From NCBI GenBank assembly GCA_963693365.1, contig CAVNZM010000004.1, forward strand, positions 1,054,001-1,118,000: DNA of 64,000 nucleotides. Reading direction: 5' to 3'. How positions within the stretch are numbered: the stretch's first letter is position 1; each line of letters begins with the position of its first letter. This DNA comes from Amoebidium appalachense. Its lineage: Eukaryota; Ichthyosporea. The notes under the pieces were generated by a model that made no database searches, was not told the origin of the DNA, and worked only from the letters and a program-made list of their open reading frames with translations. Shown here piece after piece: positions 48,200 to 59,747 of this stretch. The translations under genes and the position numbers were made by a program.

Positions 48200-50253
48200 A
48201 GACACCCTCCCCCCTCCCCCCCCCCCTCCCCCCCCGGCCCAAATTAAAGTAGAAAAACTAAACTATGTAACTTTATTTACATTTTCATACATGCCATTTT
48301 CTCGACCAACCCCTCCTCCCCCCCACCAATCACCGTCACCGCCTGCCACAAGTCATCCGGCCCAGCCGTGACCCCCACCCAACAACCCTTCACCCCATCG
48401 CAGTCCGCCCACCCAAACATTAACCCATTCGTCACGTGTTTAACCCCGCACTCTCTAAGCGCATTTGCATACCGGGAAACTGCAGGGTCGCTCAGGGGTT
48501 TTTCACTATAGACTAGTGATGCATATTCTTCCGCCTCCCATAATTTCCCGTGCCACACGTGAAATTCGGCCGAACGTATTTTCCCTGCTTTCTCCCCACG
48601 CCCCCACCACTTGCACACCTTCACAGGATATTCATCTGTATTCACCATATTCCCAACAATTCCAATTCTTCCTTTGGGCGCCAAATGACGCGGTGCCCCC
48701 TCGATAATATCAACTAGCACATCCTCCCCGCTACTGCCACCATCACCAAACAGTTCGAGGTTTCGCTCTCCCCCCGCATTGGGAATGTATGGTGGGTTAG
48801 CGAGAATAACTTCGAATATTTCAGGCTCCGTGTCTCCCCGCGTTTCGTTTTTCGGTGAGGAACTCTCTCCTTCCTCCGTTTCCTCTCCATCCTCCTTCGT
48901 TTCATACAACGCTTCATACAAACTGCCCACACATACACGAAACTGCGCCGGTTCGAACCCATTCAAAAGGAAGTTGAACGTCGTAAATTTCCCAGCGCGG
49001 GGGTTTATGTCCACACACGTGACGTGGTTTGCGTAAAGCCGCAGTGCAGCTATCCCCTGCACCCCAGACCCACAACACAAATCCAAAATTCGGCCCGCGG
49101 GTGCTCGTGGCGCCGCTCCGACCAACCCCAAAGAGTCCACGCCGATATACATCACCGGGTCAAATCCCAACACCTCCCCCCCGGTCTGAAAGTAGTCCGT
49201 AGCTAATATGACGTCATCCAGAAGGGGTACGAACTGGACGAGTGACGTCACCAACGCGCTCTCCCCGCCCTCCTTCCCCGCCGGATAGAACAGCACCCCC
49301 GCTCTCTCTAACACCACTATATGTTGCCCTAGGGCCCTCTGTGCCCTAGCATTGGTTAAGGGCAAGTTGAGCACCAACAGACGAACCAAATCATGTAAGA
49401 TGGATGGACCATCACCCTCTCCCTCGAATGCTGTTAACTGCGCATCGACTGCCAGACGCGCCGTGCCGCTCAAGTTCTGACCCGAAAACCCCACGCAGGG
49501 TGGCAGACCTAGAAGGTCACCTATACCTTTTACCGTATATCCCTGGGACACGAGATACCGCCCAACCTCTCTCACCCCCTCCATCAACTTTTCGTCCGCA
49601 TGTTTATCGTCCGGCTCATAATTCACCTCAAATGGCTCGAACACGTTATCCACTGCTGCCAACTTCCGCCGACCGTTAAGTAGGTTTTGGCACAGCACCT
49701 CCTCGTGCTCCTCCACCTCCCTTTGTGGCCAAAACACGTGATATGTCACACCCTTTTGCACGTGAAGAAACAGCGCACATCCAAACCCAGCCTCCTCCCC
49801 GCCCGGGCTTAGTCTGGAGCCCACCTCGTCCATCACAAAAAACACCGTCTGGCCCCCATGTTCGTATGACCCCGTTAGCAGCCACAGTGACCGCAACATT
49901 CTTTCCACGCTCTCGGTCTCCGTTATCCCCTCCTCCCCGTCAAAATCCAAGAGGGCACACACACGTTCTCTCAATGCAGGCGACTGCTCTAGTTGCACGC
50001 GTGCAGTTGAAAGATCAGGAAACGACCAGAAATGATCTACCAGAAATATGTCGCTATTTGAGGCCATGTGGTGTGCAGCCAGCAGGCTCAGCTTGCTGCC
50101 TGGGGGCAAGTCATCATCCTGACAAAAAATGAAGTGTGAGCCTGCATCGAAAGATTGATTCTCGCACTTTTCAAAAAGAAGGGGCCAAAGGGGTTGGGGT
50201 ATGGTCTGCAACTGCTCTGCGTGCAGAGAAACAAACGCCTCTAACTCCCCCAT
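47265..50253 (-). CDS. TTLL12-type N-terminal domain fused to class I (NPPY) methyltransferase
   Basis: The main exon, 48277-50253, is a 658-codon ORF with ATG at 50253. Residues about 30-190 match the SET-like N-terminal part of tubulin-tyrosine-ligase-like protein 12: IFLVDHFWSFPDLSTARVQL, then VFFVMDEVGSRLS and YHVFWPQREV. Residues about 225-650 are a Rossmann methyltransferase: motif I ILDLCCGSGVQGIAAL (389), motif II VTCVDINPRA (411), and NPPY (486), the amide/amine-N-methylating signature. The leading helices (GRYLVSQGYTVKGIGDLLGL) resemble those of actinobacterial methyltransferases. The TTL ligase domain itself is absent. AATAAA overlaps the TAA stop. Alternatively, splicing from donor gtatga (near 48287) to exons 48023-48124, 47841-47908, 47510-47553 and 47265-47325 is fully in phase and adds about 90 residues. 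Those exons could instead form a separate gene. Confidence 0.85.
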
Positions 50254-51393
50254 CGTGTCTGTGTATTATGCATACAAGATGTGTATATGTGTCTATGTTA
50301 TGTAACGTAGACATAAGACGTATATAATATACGGTTTAGCTATTCAAGTCTCAGCATGTGTCATAGATTTCGGGCTCCGTGGAAAGTAAACAAACAGATG
50401 ACCACGGTGCACATGTGCTGCTCCATACCAAACTTTTGTGCTGCTCATGACCAAACCGTTTACCAAGGTGCCCACTTCATAGTCGGGTACTACGACCCGA
50501 AAAACAAGTACCCGGGGAGAAAAGTACGAACATGTGGAATAAAAGCTGCGATGCATTTTTTTCTGCTGCTATATATATTTAATTTAATTTATATTAACAG
50601 AAAATGCACAAGCAACGTTTTTTGCTGGGTGTGACTACAGGGAGTAATTGTTTGATGTTCCTCGCCGGCCCGAAAAGTTCAATCGACTCGAACCGCTTTT
50701 GTGAAACGGAAAAATGTATTTTATATAGCTCTGATTGGGTCCCTCAGGCACTTGTATTACTAAATCTTGTAGCAAGATATGTGTATGATCTTTTAAGTTT
50801 TTAGTTTTTACGTGACCTTAAACCCAATACACAATCTTTTATAATAGTTTAAATGAGGTCCTAATTAGTTTTAGCTGGCAGATTTCGCCGCCAGTGTCTC
50901 CTGTTTCAAGTTTATCAAAGAGTCATCACAACCGCCCTGCTCCACTGCATGCAGCCGAGCTTCCTGCATCAAACATACACGTTCGCAGAATCCAAACAAC
51001 TTGAGCGAGAAACAATTTTGTTGTTGCACTCCCGACACCCGATGTAGATGCCCTGCATAGCACTACGTTTTACACACTGCCACATCACTAAGACTTTCAC
51101 GCGATGGTGAGAGTGCTTGTCATCCTCTAACCGCATACCTGCCCGTCTAGAAAATAACTGTACGCGTCAAGTTATTACGCTGTGCTTTGTGCTCTGTGTT
51201 TTCGTGAACACACTGAACCATAGCGTTCGGTCAACCTAATCATGCGCTACGTTCGGTCATCCTGAACACACACTGCAATGGGAAGCCAAGTGAGTCGGAC
51301 GAGCATTGGTCATTTTTAGAATAAGATTTATTGAGCACAAGCATACGCCCGACATAAACACCACACTTTGACGTAAACCCGCCGAACGAGAAC
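50254..51393. other. Divergent intergenic region
   Basis: It separates the leftward methyltransferase fusion from the rightward transporter and is AT-rich. Overlapping open frames with ATG occur on both strands at 50344-50634 (plus from 50356, 92 codons; minus from 50556, 70 codons, containing VLVFRVVVPDYEVGTLVNG). Either could be a small gene or leader exon; I cannot choose. Confidence 0.4.
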
Positions 51394-52488
51394 ATGAAAC
51401 GGCACAATACCCTCTGCCATGGCCTCACAACATTACTCTACTGCGCGCTGTGGGCGCTGCTCTCCAGCGGGCTCATTCTTCTCAACAACCACCTCATGCG
51501 TGAAGAGAATTTCTCGTATCCCATCATCATCTGCGGACTGGGCCAAGCGGTTTCAGGTTTAGCAGCGAGATTACTCGTGTCAGGAAGATATATGCGGCAG
51601 GAGGTGAGGTTCAATTGGGGCTCTTACGTAAGGAGCATCGTCCCTATAGCGGTGGCTTCAGCTGGGTCCCTCGTCCCTGGAAACGCGTGCTACTTGTATT
51701 TGTCGGTGAGCTTTATCCAGATAATGAAAGCAACCACCCCCGTGGTCACGATGATCGTCATGTTTGCGTTTGGCCTTCAACACCCGCACAGAAAACTCAT
51801 TCTTTCGGTGATGCTTATCAGTGCGGCGTGTGCTTTGGCATCGTGGGGTGAGCTCGAAATGAACGCCATCGGTCTTTTTTTGATCGTTTTCTCGAATCTT
51901 TGCGAGGCGTTAAAAACGGTTGCAACGGAAAAACTCCTACAAGCACGCTTCTCGAACCCGATGGAGGGTTTGTACCACGTGTGTCCCCCGACGGTTGTGG
52001 CGCTATTGTTTTGTGCATCCTTTGAGGAAATACCGCGATTGATCGCAGAGGGAGGGCAGGAAAAAATACTCACCAAACCGCACTTGTATTTGGCGGCCGG
52101 GTGTATGGGGTTGGCAGTTAACTGGTTGACGATGGAAGTGATCAAACGGATTAACTCGCTGACTTTCAAGGTGATGGGACAGGCGAAGAATGTGGCGGTG
52201 GTGGTGGCAGGTGTCGTCTTCCTTAACAACCAGGTTACACCCGTACAGACCTTTGCTTATGGTCTATCCATTGCTGGGTTCTTTATGTACAATAGCGCTG
52301 TTAGCGAACGAGCAACCCCTCCTGTTCTTCCTGCGTACACATCTGATGCTGTTTTTGATGTTAGAAATCGAAACATGGGGTTGCCGGAAAGAGACTACTT
52401 GAACGAACCTCTGTACTCACCACCCCCAGAATATGAGGTGGCAACCAGAATGAATGAAACAAAAGACGGGAAAGTAATGAACGTATAA
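51394..52488 (+). CDS. Triose-phosphate/nucleotide-sugar transporter family protein (DMT superfamily), 364 aa
   Basis: An intronless ORF, ATG 51394 to TAA 52486. About ten hydrophobic segments fill residues 10-300. Family hallmarks are YLSVSFIQIMKATTPVVTMI (about 100-120) with the conserved Lys in the MKATTP turn, and the C-terminal block FKVMGQAKNVAVVVAGVVFL with GLSIAGFFMYN. These transporters exchange nucleotide sugars or phosphorylated sugars across Golgi, ER or plastid membranes; the substrate cannot be read from sequence. The cytosolic tail of about 60 residues carries PPPEY and other Tyr motifs that may direct sorting. No transit peptide is evident, so an endomembrane location is more likely than plastid. 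Confidence 0.9.
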   Translation: MKRHNTLCHGLTTLLYCALWALLSSGLILLNNHLMREENFSYPIIICGLGQAVSGLAARLLVSGRYMRQEVRFNWGSYVRSIVPIAVASAGSLVPGNACYLYLSVSFIQIMKATTPVVTMIVMFAFGLQHPHRKLILSVMLISAACALASWGELEMNAIGLFLIVFSNLCEALKTVATEKLLQARFSNPMEGLYHVCPPTVVALLFCASFEEIPRLIAEGGQEKILTKPHLYLAAGCMGLAVNWLTMEVIKRINSLTFKVMGQAKNVAVVVAGVVFLNNQVTPVQTFAYGLSIAGFFMYNSAVSERATPPVLPAYTSDAVFDVRNRNMGLPERDYLNEPLYSPPPEYEVATRMNETKDGKVMNV

Positions 52489-53123
52489 TGTTAGGATATT
52501 AATGGTGGTTTGTTCCGTATCGCAATACAAAATGTCGAATTTTTTGGCTGGACATAGGTCAGGAAAGGTTTTTTTTCCTGTGTTACCTTCTAGACGTATG
52601 GCCATTAATGGTCACAAGAGAGAGAGTAGCAAATGGCCATAGAATCTCATAGAATGCCTGTGTTTATGGGTCGACCAAGAGTATAAGTGCATTAGAAGGT
52701 CTGTGTGCCAAAACCAAGAGGCTTATTTGATGAATTCGAAACTTTGCTATAATTTGAGTACATATCAATATTGGTGGTGTGCACATACATACGTTGAAAG
52801 TATGGTTGACCCAACGGGGCGTTTTTCCTTTAATAATGACTGTGTGTATGTAAGTGTGTTTGGAATACGTAGCGGGAGCGGGGAGCAGGTGGGGAAGAGG
52901 GGGGGGGGGGGGGGGGGAGGGGAGCGGGACAGAGAGGAGAGGGGGGGGAAAGAGGGGAGGGGGGGGGGGGGAGGGGGAGGGGGAGCCGGGGTAGAGTGAA
53001 TACTAAGAGAAGTTGGCATTGAAGGTTTGGGGGGGGGGGGGGGGGGGGGGAAGCGGGCTGAGACTTTTTTTTTGGTGGTGGGGGGAGGGGGGAGGGGGGG
53101 GGGGGGGGGGGGGGGGGGAGCCA

Positions 53124-53157
<34 letters not shown>

Positions 53158-53160
53158 AAT

Positions 53161-53210
<50 letters not shown>

Positions 53211-55364
53211 AGCCAGCATGCCCCGAATGCAGGCACACCCACGGATCCACCCAACAGTCCAAGACCCGGCCATTAGATTACTACACCGTGGCCACCCACC
53301 ACGTTCACAATCGCATCCTGTAAGTTAGCATTCCCCCATCACCAGACCCCATCATACACCGACAGGCACCATAGACACCACCAACATCACACCCCACCTT
53401 CCACCACAGTAGATGAACCAACGAGAGCCCGCTTTTAAAGTTTATTCGTAGGTTTTGAGTGGAGGGGAGAAGCTACCCACCGGCGAGGCTGGGGTGTACA
53501 CCCTAGGACAAGTGTGTACATATAGTTAGGATCGGTAATGGTGTGTTCAGCTTAGCTGGTTCAAGGCTATGAGCACCCTAACTAAGGTATAGTAAGTGCT
53601 GGCTGGGTGGAAGACGGTAGTTACTCTGAGGGCCTCCCTTAGGGGTCCCTCCGGGAACAAAATGGGATAAAAATAAAAATAAAAAAACATGAAGAACTCG
53701 GAGACTCAGTATCAAGCGTTTACAAACCATTGAATTAAGAAACTTCAGTTTTATAACTTAGCGCCGTATATGCCGTTAAAGGTAGAGGAGGCTGGGACCA
53801 GATCTAGACTCGGACCCCGGACTTAAAGGCCTTCAGCATAGTATTCAACCTGAGGTGTCGTTCTGCGCTGTTACAGTACTATATTAGCGGTACATACGCA
53901 TCAAGAATTAATATTTTATACCATATTTTTAATTTTGTGCCCCGTTCCAAGAACAATTTTAACTACCTGCCACTGTGCTGACATACGGTAGTTTTGAGGT
54001 GGGCTCAACCACGGCTATGTATATACAAGGCATTGTGAGAGTCAGGTGCCTGAGAGTGTGTTGATTTGGTCAAAGCTCGAATACTATGATAATATGCAAA
54101 CCCCCCCCCCCCCCCCCCCCCCCGTTTCTCTCCTTCCCGCCATGCAATTCTGCAGGGGAGAGGAGAAAGGAGGGGCCAAGCATGTCCGATTATACCATAG
54201 ATTTACTGTGCTGTTGAATGTGCAATACATAGCCTGCATATGCACGAAGACCCCCCCCCCCCCTCCCCCCCCCCTCCCCACCTTAACTGGTACTGTTAGA
54301 GTGTGTTATACTATTTTCTCACTACCAAGTCCGGTTTTTGAACGAAACAAGCCCCGCGGCCAGATTTTGGGATGTTCTTACACCAATTGGTGGACCGGCT
54401 AGCCAAACCGGAACTCCCCCCCCCCCTTCCCCACCCTTCCTCCCCGGCCCTCTTCCTGCCGCCCCCCCCCCTTCCCCCCCCCCCCCCAAGAGTTCCCGCA
54501 ACTCCCCCCCCCCCCCCCCCCCCCCTTCTACCATCCACACCCCTTTCCCGTCGAGACCCCCTGGCTCCCCTCCCTCACTACCTCCCCACCCTCCCCCCTG
54601 AGCTCTTGGGCCCCCTCTCACCCTCCCCTCCCGTCCTCCCTCCACTCCTCCTTCCCCGTCGGCCCCCCTCCCCCCCCCCCCCCCCCCCCCTCCCTTCCCG
54701 GGGCCCAATCATGTAAGTGACATGCACCGCGACCACGTTTTTTGGGGCTTCTTATTGACGGACTGCCAGTATCTGTAGCTATTTAGTATCACTATAGTAC
54801 GTCCAGCCTCCCCCCCCCCCCTCCCCCCCCCCCCCCCCCCACCACCACCACCACCATCACCACCAACACCACCACACACACACACACACCAAGTTGAACC
54901 CCCCCCCCCCCCCAAAAAAAAAAAAAAAAAAAAAGAAGAAGAAGAAGAAGACTTGAGAAGAAGAAGTGGTTTGGGCGTCATGGGCCTTGTCGATCGTTCA
55001 TTTTTTCAGAATCTCATACTTTCTGCACTTCGTGTGGACCAGTTGCCTCGCCATCTGCAATGTTTACATAATATCTTTTAGAATGTTCAACTGTTACAGG
55101 GTTCGGGTGCACCACCTGCAACCGGCGGGGATTTAGAGCTCAGCAGCTGGTTTTTTGCCAAAACTACTCCGCCGCTAACAGTGTTACATTAGCCATCTTT
55201 TAGTATCCTTTGAGCTGGGCCAACCCCAGGAGAAAATGAGATTCATGGATCCGAAAAATAATCCCTTAGTAAGACAACACTATCTGTGCTATGACGTAAT
55301 GTCTACACATGCTGTGGGGGGCCCCGTTATGGTAGGATGGAGTGGGAATGGGGTGCGGTTGTTT

Positions 55365-55420
<56 letters not shown>

Positions 55421-55553
55421 GGTGGTGGTGGTGGTGGTGGTGGTCGCGGGTAAAGGGGTGGGGGGAGGGGGGGAGGGGGGAGTATGCATGTGGGGGAAGT
55501 CCTCCTATATAAACAGTCACTTGAAAAGCCTAGGTAGCTGTTATGCTCGAGCT

Positions 55554-55586
<33 letters not shown>

Positions 55587-55705
55587 GGGGGGGAAGGGGG
55601 GAGGGGGGGAGGGGGGGGAGCCGTATAGAGGGGCGGGGGAGGAAATATACACATCAGGCAGGTTCTCACAAATTTTGCTGGGAAAGAAGGGGGCCCCGGG
55701 GAGGG

Positions 55706-55753
<48 letters not shown>

Positions 55754-56123
55754 ACTGCTTGTACTGTCGACGCCGTCAGTTACTGCACCCGCAACCTCTT
55801 TAAGTAGATGTTTATTTCTATTGGGGTTAAAGGCTTGAATGAAGACAATATACGGCTACTGGCTATACCTAATACCCACTTTTTCACAGGCAAGTGTTTT
55901 TTTTCACTCCGTGATATAGTATACAACTCTGGCCCTTACCAAATATACAGGTACATTTTTATGCTACATTTCAATTTATTTAGGTGCCACCGTCTGCTAC
56001 CCACAAACCATTAGCCCACCAGCATGACGCATGTGTGCCATTCAATGTTTTTACACCATCCACCGTACTAAGTTCACGTGCTCGCTAACATCACAGCAAA
56101 TCCCAGGCACGATTAGAGACAAC
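52489..56123. other. Repeat-rich intergenic region
   Basis: It holds poly(G)/poly(C) blocks at 52898-52980, 53028-53120, 53162-53196, 54104-54122, 54420-54700 and 55555-55750. A (TTG)n-(TGG)n trinucleotide array lies at about 55363-55444, and (CA)n lies at 53127-53152. Apart from the exon-like block at 53213-53319, no coding sequence is supported. Sequence at 53400-54080 is ordinary with no long ORF. Confidence 0.5.
53213..53319 (+). CDS. Possible internal exon, unidentified
   Basis: It lies between a (CA)n acceptor (cacacacag) and a perfect gtaagt donor, the pattern seen at proven exons here. Two frames are open; one reads CPECRHTHGSTQQSKTRP, then LDYYTVATHHVHNRIL. No partner exons were found. 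Confidence 0.35.
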
Positions 56124-57016
56124 CTAATAGTGCTTGGCGGCACAGCAAGTGATGGCGTTGCACTCCTCCTTGGAGCCGGCCCAGGTCTTGCAGCGCATAA
56201 CACCACCGACCTTAGGGTCGACCTTGAAACCGTAGGGGCAGATCAGGCCCTTCACGGTGTCACAGCGCACAAACGAGTCAGGCTTGGGGGGTGGGGGTGG
56301 GGGGGCGCAGCAGGTGGCCTCGCTGCAGTGAACGGTGGAGCCGGCAGCCAGCTTGCAGCGCATCACACCGTGGGTCTTGGGGTCCTTCTTATAGCCGTGC
56401 TTGCACTTGATGGCCGCCTTGGCGCCGTCACAGGGGATCAGGCTGGACGGCTTGGGCGCAGGCTTGGGGGGCTCGGGCTTCGGGTGGGGCTTGGGAGGCT
56501 CGGGCTTGGGTGCGGGGGGAGGGGGAGGCGGCTTGCAGCAGACCTTGGCGCCGCACTTCTCGGTGGAGCCCTCCCACAGCTTGCAGCGCATCACACCGCC
56601 CACCTTGGGGTCAGTCTTGTAGCCATCCTTGCAGGGGGTGGCGGCCTGCTTGGAGTCGCAGCGCACGAACGACGGGGGGGAGGGGGTGGGGGGGCACAGC
56701 AAATCTTGCTGCACGCCTTGGTCGAGCCGGCCCAGGGCTTGCAGCGAGTGACCTTGGGATCGTAGCCGTACTTGCAGACCACCTTGGACTCCTTGCAAGT
56801 GATGAAGGAGGGGGGAGGGGGAGGGGAGGGTGGGGGGGCAGCACAGCAAATCTTGGTGCAGGCCTCGGTGGAGCCGTCCCAGGGCTTGCAGCGGGTCACA
56901 TGTGGGTCATAGCCGTTCTTGCAGCTCACGCCAGACTCGGCGCAAGTAATGTAGGAGGGCGCGTTGTAGGCGCTAGCGCCGGCAACAAGGGCGAAAACGG
57001 CGATAGCTGGCTTCAT
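56124..57016 (-). CDS. Secreted protein with five Cys-rich repeats and Pro-rich linkers
   Basis: ATG 57016, TAG 56124-56126. The first 16 residues (MKPAIAVFALVAGASA) are a signal peptide. Five repeats of about 40 residues follow, each of the form C-x(5-10)-C-x2-G-Y/F-x-DP-...-RCK-x-W/A-x-GS-...-C-x4-CC. Pro-rich linkers, the longest with PKPEPPKP motifs, separate them. Repeats 1 and 2 form one subtype, 3 to 5 another (with GGVMRCK or HGVMRCK), implying two duplication rounds. The spacing suggests small disulfide-bonded domains on an extended stalk, so a cell-wall, scale or extracellular-matrix role is likely (inference). Codons are strongly C/G-ending, suggesting high expression. The frame is broken in the Pro linker after repeat 2 at 56674-56696. 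The span is 893 nt, so one added C gives 297 codons. There are no introns. Confidence 0.85.
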
Positions 57017-57085
57017 TTTCAACACAGTACTACCGAGCAAGTGTGGACACTGTGGTTGTTCTGAGAGTTTCTGGCGGTCTTAGTT

Positions 57086-57209
57086 GGTTTATATACGGCT
57101 GGAAACCGACGTTGGAATGTGTTCGCTTTACTGAAGTCCTAAAAGTGGTGATTATATTCGTTAAATAGCAGTTGGTGATTGGCGGAGCTTTATAGTAGTT
57201 TCTGATTGG
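57086..57209 (-). promoter_or_regulatory. TATA box and two CCAAT boxes of the Cys-rich protein gene
   Basis: On minus, TATATAAACC lies at 57086-57095, 70 nt before the ATG. CCAATCAC (about 57175-57182) and CCAATCAG (about 57202-57209) lie 160-195 nt before it. The order and spacing are those of a classical strong RNA polymerase II promoter. Confidence 0.65.
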
Positions 57210-57224
57210 TTCGTATTCCTGCAA

Positions 57225-58058
57225 AGGAATGAGTAAACAAACTGCGTGCAACAGGGTGTGAAATACCGTGCTCTGTTGGTTGACAAATGTGTTGTTCTCG
57301 CTATGTGCTCACATCGCATGGATGGTCCTAATATTGGCACCGACCGTTCTCATCGCGGTATTCTTTTCTAACAATGGCTTTGTTCAATAAAATTACCGTA
57401 TTTTAACCTCAAAAGGTCGGGGGCGAAGGGGGCATTTTTCAGGATGCGTTAGAGTATGGATGCCTTCACCTCACGATCGCCCAGGGGAAGGCTTTTGTAG
57501 CCCTACTACAAACACCTGCATTCCTCAGATTGCAGCGTGCACGTGATCTGGCCTGGAGGAGTCAAGTTACTCTACGAGTCTGTGTTCCGAGTACATGACA
57601 GGCCATAACTTAACAACTCAATTACAACTATCCTCAGTGCAAAAGTAGTTTCGTTCAAACAGATGATGTACCCTTTTCAATTACATGTCATATATTAGCC
57701 TTGACTATGCCACTTCCATCGATCACGGGCTGACGGGAAGGAATCATGCCACACGGTAAACAAGATGCACGGATGCGGGTCACAATGAGGTGACGCACGT
57801 ACTTGAGAGTACAGCACAGGTACTCATGTCTTGTCAACGCCCGGGGCCTGGGGCTTTCACCATGAACTCGTGGTGGCAATTGCAAATTGCTTGACCTCAG
57901 TCGAAAAGTTTTACAGCCACATACGCATGCGCAGCAGCTACAATTTGCTTATGTAACATTACACATTATGTAGACGGAGCGATAGTGCCTGGCATCCTCC
58001 CCCCCCCCCCCCCCCCCCCCCCCCCCTTTTTTTTTTGTGTGTGTGTGTGTGTGTGTGT

Positions 58059-58093
<35 letters not shown>

Positions 58094-58538
58094 GAGGAGG
58101 ACTCGAAGACTGAGACGTCCTAAGGGATTTTTGAATTTGAAATGAGGGGGGGAGAGTAGTAAATATCGACGTCCCCCCTGGTGGTACTCCCCTCCCGAGT
58201 CCGGGGGGAGGGGGGTGGGTGGGTCCCCCCCCCCCCCCCCTTCCCCCCTGCATGCGTGTGATCATGGCCCAATGATTAAAGAGTCTCCGAAGTTTCCACC
58301 CACCAAAGACGGTATTCGTTTTGGCCACTGATGCATATCCCGTTCCTCTTCCCTCCCCCCCCCCCCCCCCTCCCCCCCCCCCCCTCCCCCGGGGCCCCCC
58401 ATACACACACACACTCACGTGCACACACACACACGTACGACACGCGCGCGTGCACCCATACATGCACACACACGTGCACACACGCGCATGCGCGGCCGTA
58501 CACGCACACACACACACACACACATGTACACACAGTGT

Positions 58539-58583
<45 letters not shown>

Positions 58584-58631
58584 CGCGCGCGCCCGTACAT
58601 GCACACGCACACGCACACACATGCACACAGT

Positions 58632-58693
<62 letters not shown>

Positions 58694-58731
58694 ACACGCA
58701 CACACACACACACACACATGTACACACAGTG

Positions 58732-58770
<39 letters not shown>

Positions 58771-58838
58771 CGCGCGCGCGCGCCCGTACATGCACACGCA
58801 CACGCACACACATGCACACAGTGTCACACACAGACACA

Positions 58839-58875
<37 letters not shown>

Positions 58876-59073
58876 GCACGCACACACACACTGTACACAC
58901 ACACTCACACGCACGCTCTCCCCACCCGTTCGTGCCCCCCCCCCTCGGAGTATGGCCGTGGCTTATACATAGCCTGAGTTGCTAGTGATCAAGGAATCCT
59001 ATTAGTTAGCCTCAATGTCTCATTGAGTGGCTGAAAATTTTTACAGGACCCACCCTGCTCAGGTGGGTGGTGG

Positions 59074-59114
<41 letters not shown>

Positions 59115-59199
59115 TTCCCCTCCCCCCTCCCCCCTCCCCCTCCCCCTGTTAGCCGGAGGGGGGGGGGGTGGGGGGGACCATGTGCAAAGGGGGAGGTGG

Positions 59200-59230
<31 letters not shown>

Positions 59231-59510
59231 ACGTTACTGCTACCCCCTCCCCGCTTCAAAATCAAGAATCCCTAAACTCAAGTCATTGTGCTGCGCCGTG
59301 TTCGGTGTGCTAGTGTGCACAGTCCGGCACCTTGCACATGATACCGGTGTGAGATGCTTTGAAGGAGGGACGGGGGGGAAGGGGGGTTCATAAACATTAA
59401 ACGTAAAACTTGATGATGTACAGACGAACGCAGTGCACACACATACAGTTGGCGTCCTATGTAAACAAAAACGAAAAAGGAAAACAGAAAAAAGCTACCG
59501 ACATTTTATT
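57225..59510. other. Intergenic region with a large CA-type satellite
   Basis: 57225-57960 is ordinary sequence; an open frame without ATG on minus at 57688-57885 is unsupported. Poly(C)/poly(G) runs lie at 58000-58090, 58227-58242, 59079-59114 and 59200-59230. Confidence 0.5.
58400..58920. repeat. Higher-order CA-rich repeat
   Basis: Besides plain ca arrays, a unit containing cgcgcgcccgtacatgcaca, cgcacacacatgcacacagt and gt(c)acac recurs, at about 58580 and 58770. A related gcgcatgcgcggccgtacac lies at 58485. This is a second-order repeat imposed on the dinucleotide array. Confidence 0.8.
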
Positions 59511-59747
59511 TCAAAATTCGTCAAGATAAGCACCAGTCTCACCATCAAATACATGTTCACATTCGTGCGTAATCACAATATAACGCACCACACCTAACAC
59601 GTTGTGGATATCTTTGTGTGTTTGACAATCGTTACCATTCGTGCATTGGTAGGAATAGCTATCGACATTCGAATGATCAACAGGGGAAAAAAAATTACGG
59701 CGGCAACTTTTGCATGACAATACCATACATGGTAACTCAGTAGCCAT
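59511..59747 (-). CDS. Small Cys-rich, possibly zinc-binding protein, 78 aa
   Basis: Intronless ORF with ATG 59747 and TGA 59511-59513. It carries CKSC near the N-terminus, then CTNGNDC with nearby His (QTHKDIH), and a final HECEHVF, giving at least six Cys/His ligand candidates for one or two zinc sites. A CCAAT box (gaccaatcgg) lies about 35 nt upstream of the ATG, and AATAAA immediately follows the stop codon. Together these support a real compact gene. No family is recognised. Confidence 0.65.
   Translation of the reverse strand: MATELPCMVLSCKSCRRNFFSPVDHSNVDSYSYQCTNGNDCQTHKDIHNVLGVVRYIVITHECEHVFDGETGAYLDEF

Noticed and set aside
55236-55628. ORF with poly-Leu/poly-Val tract resembling a membrane protein
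   Set aside because: The hydrophobic run is the translation of (TTG)n and (TGG)n repeats.
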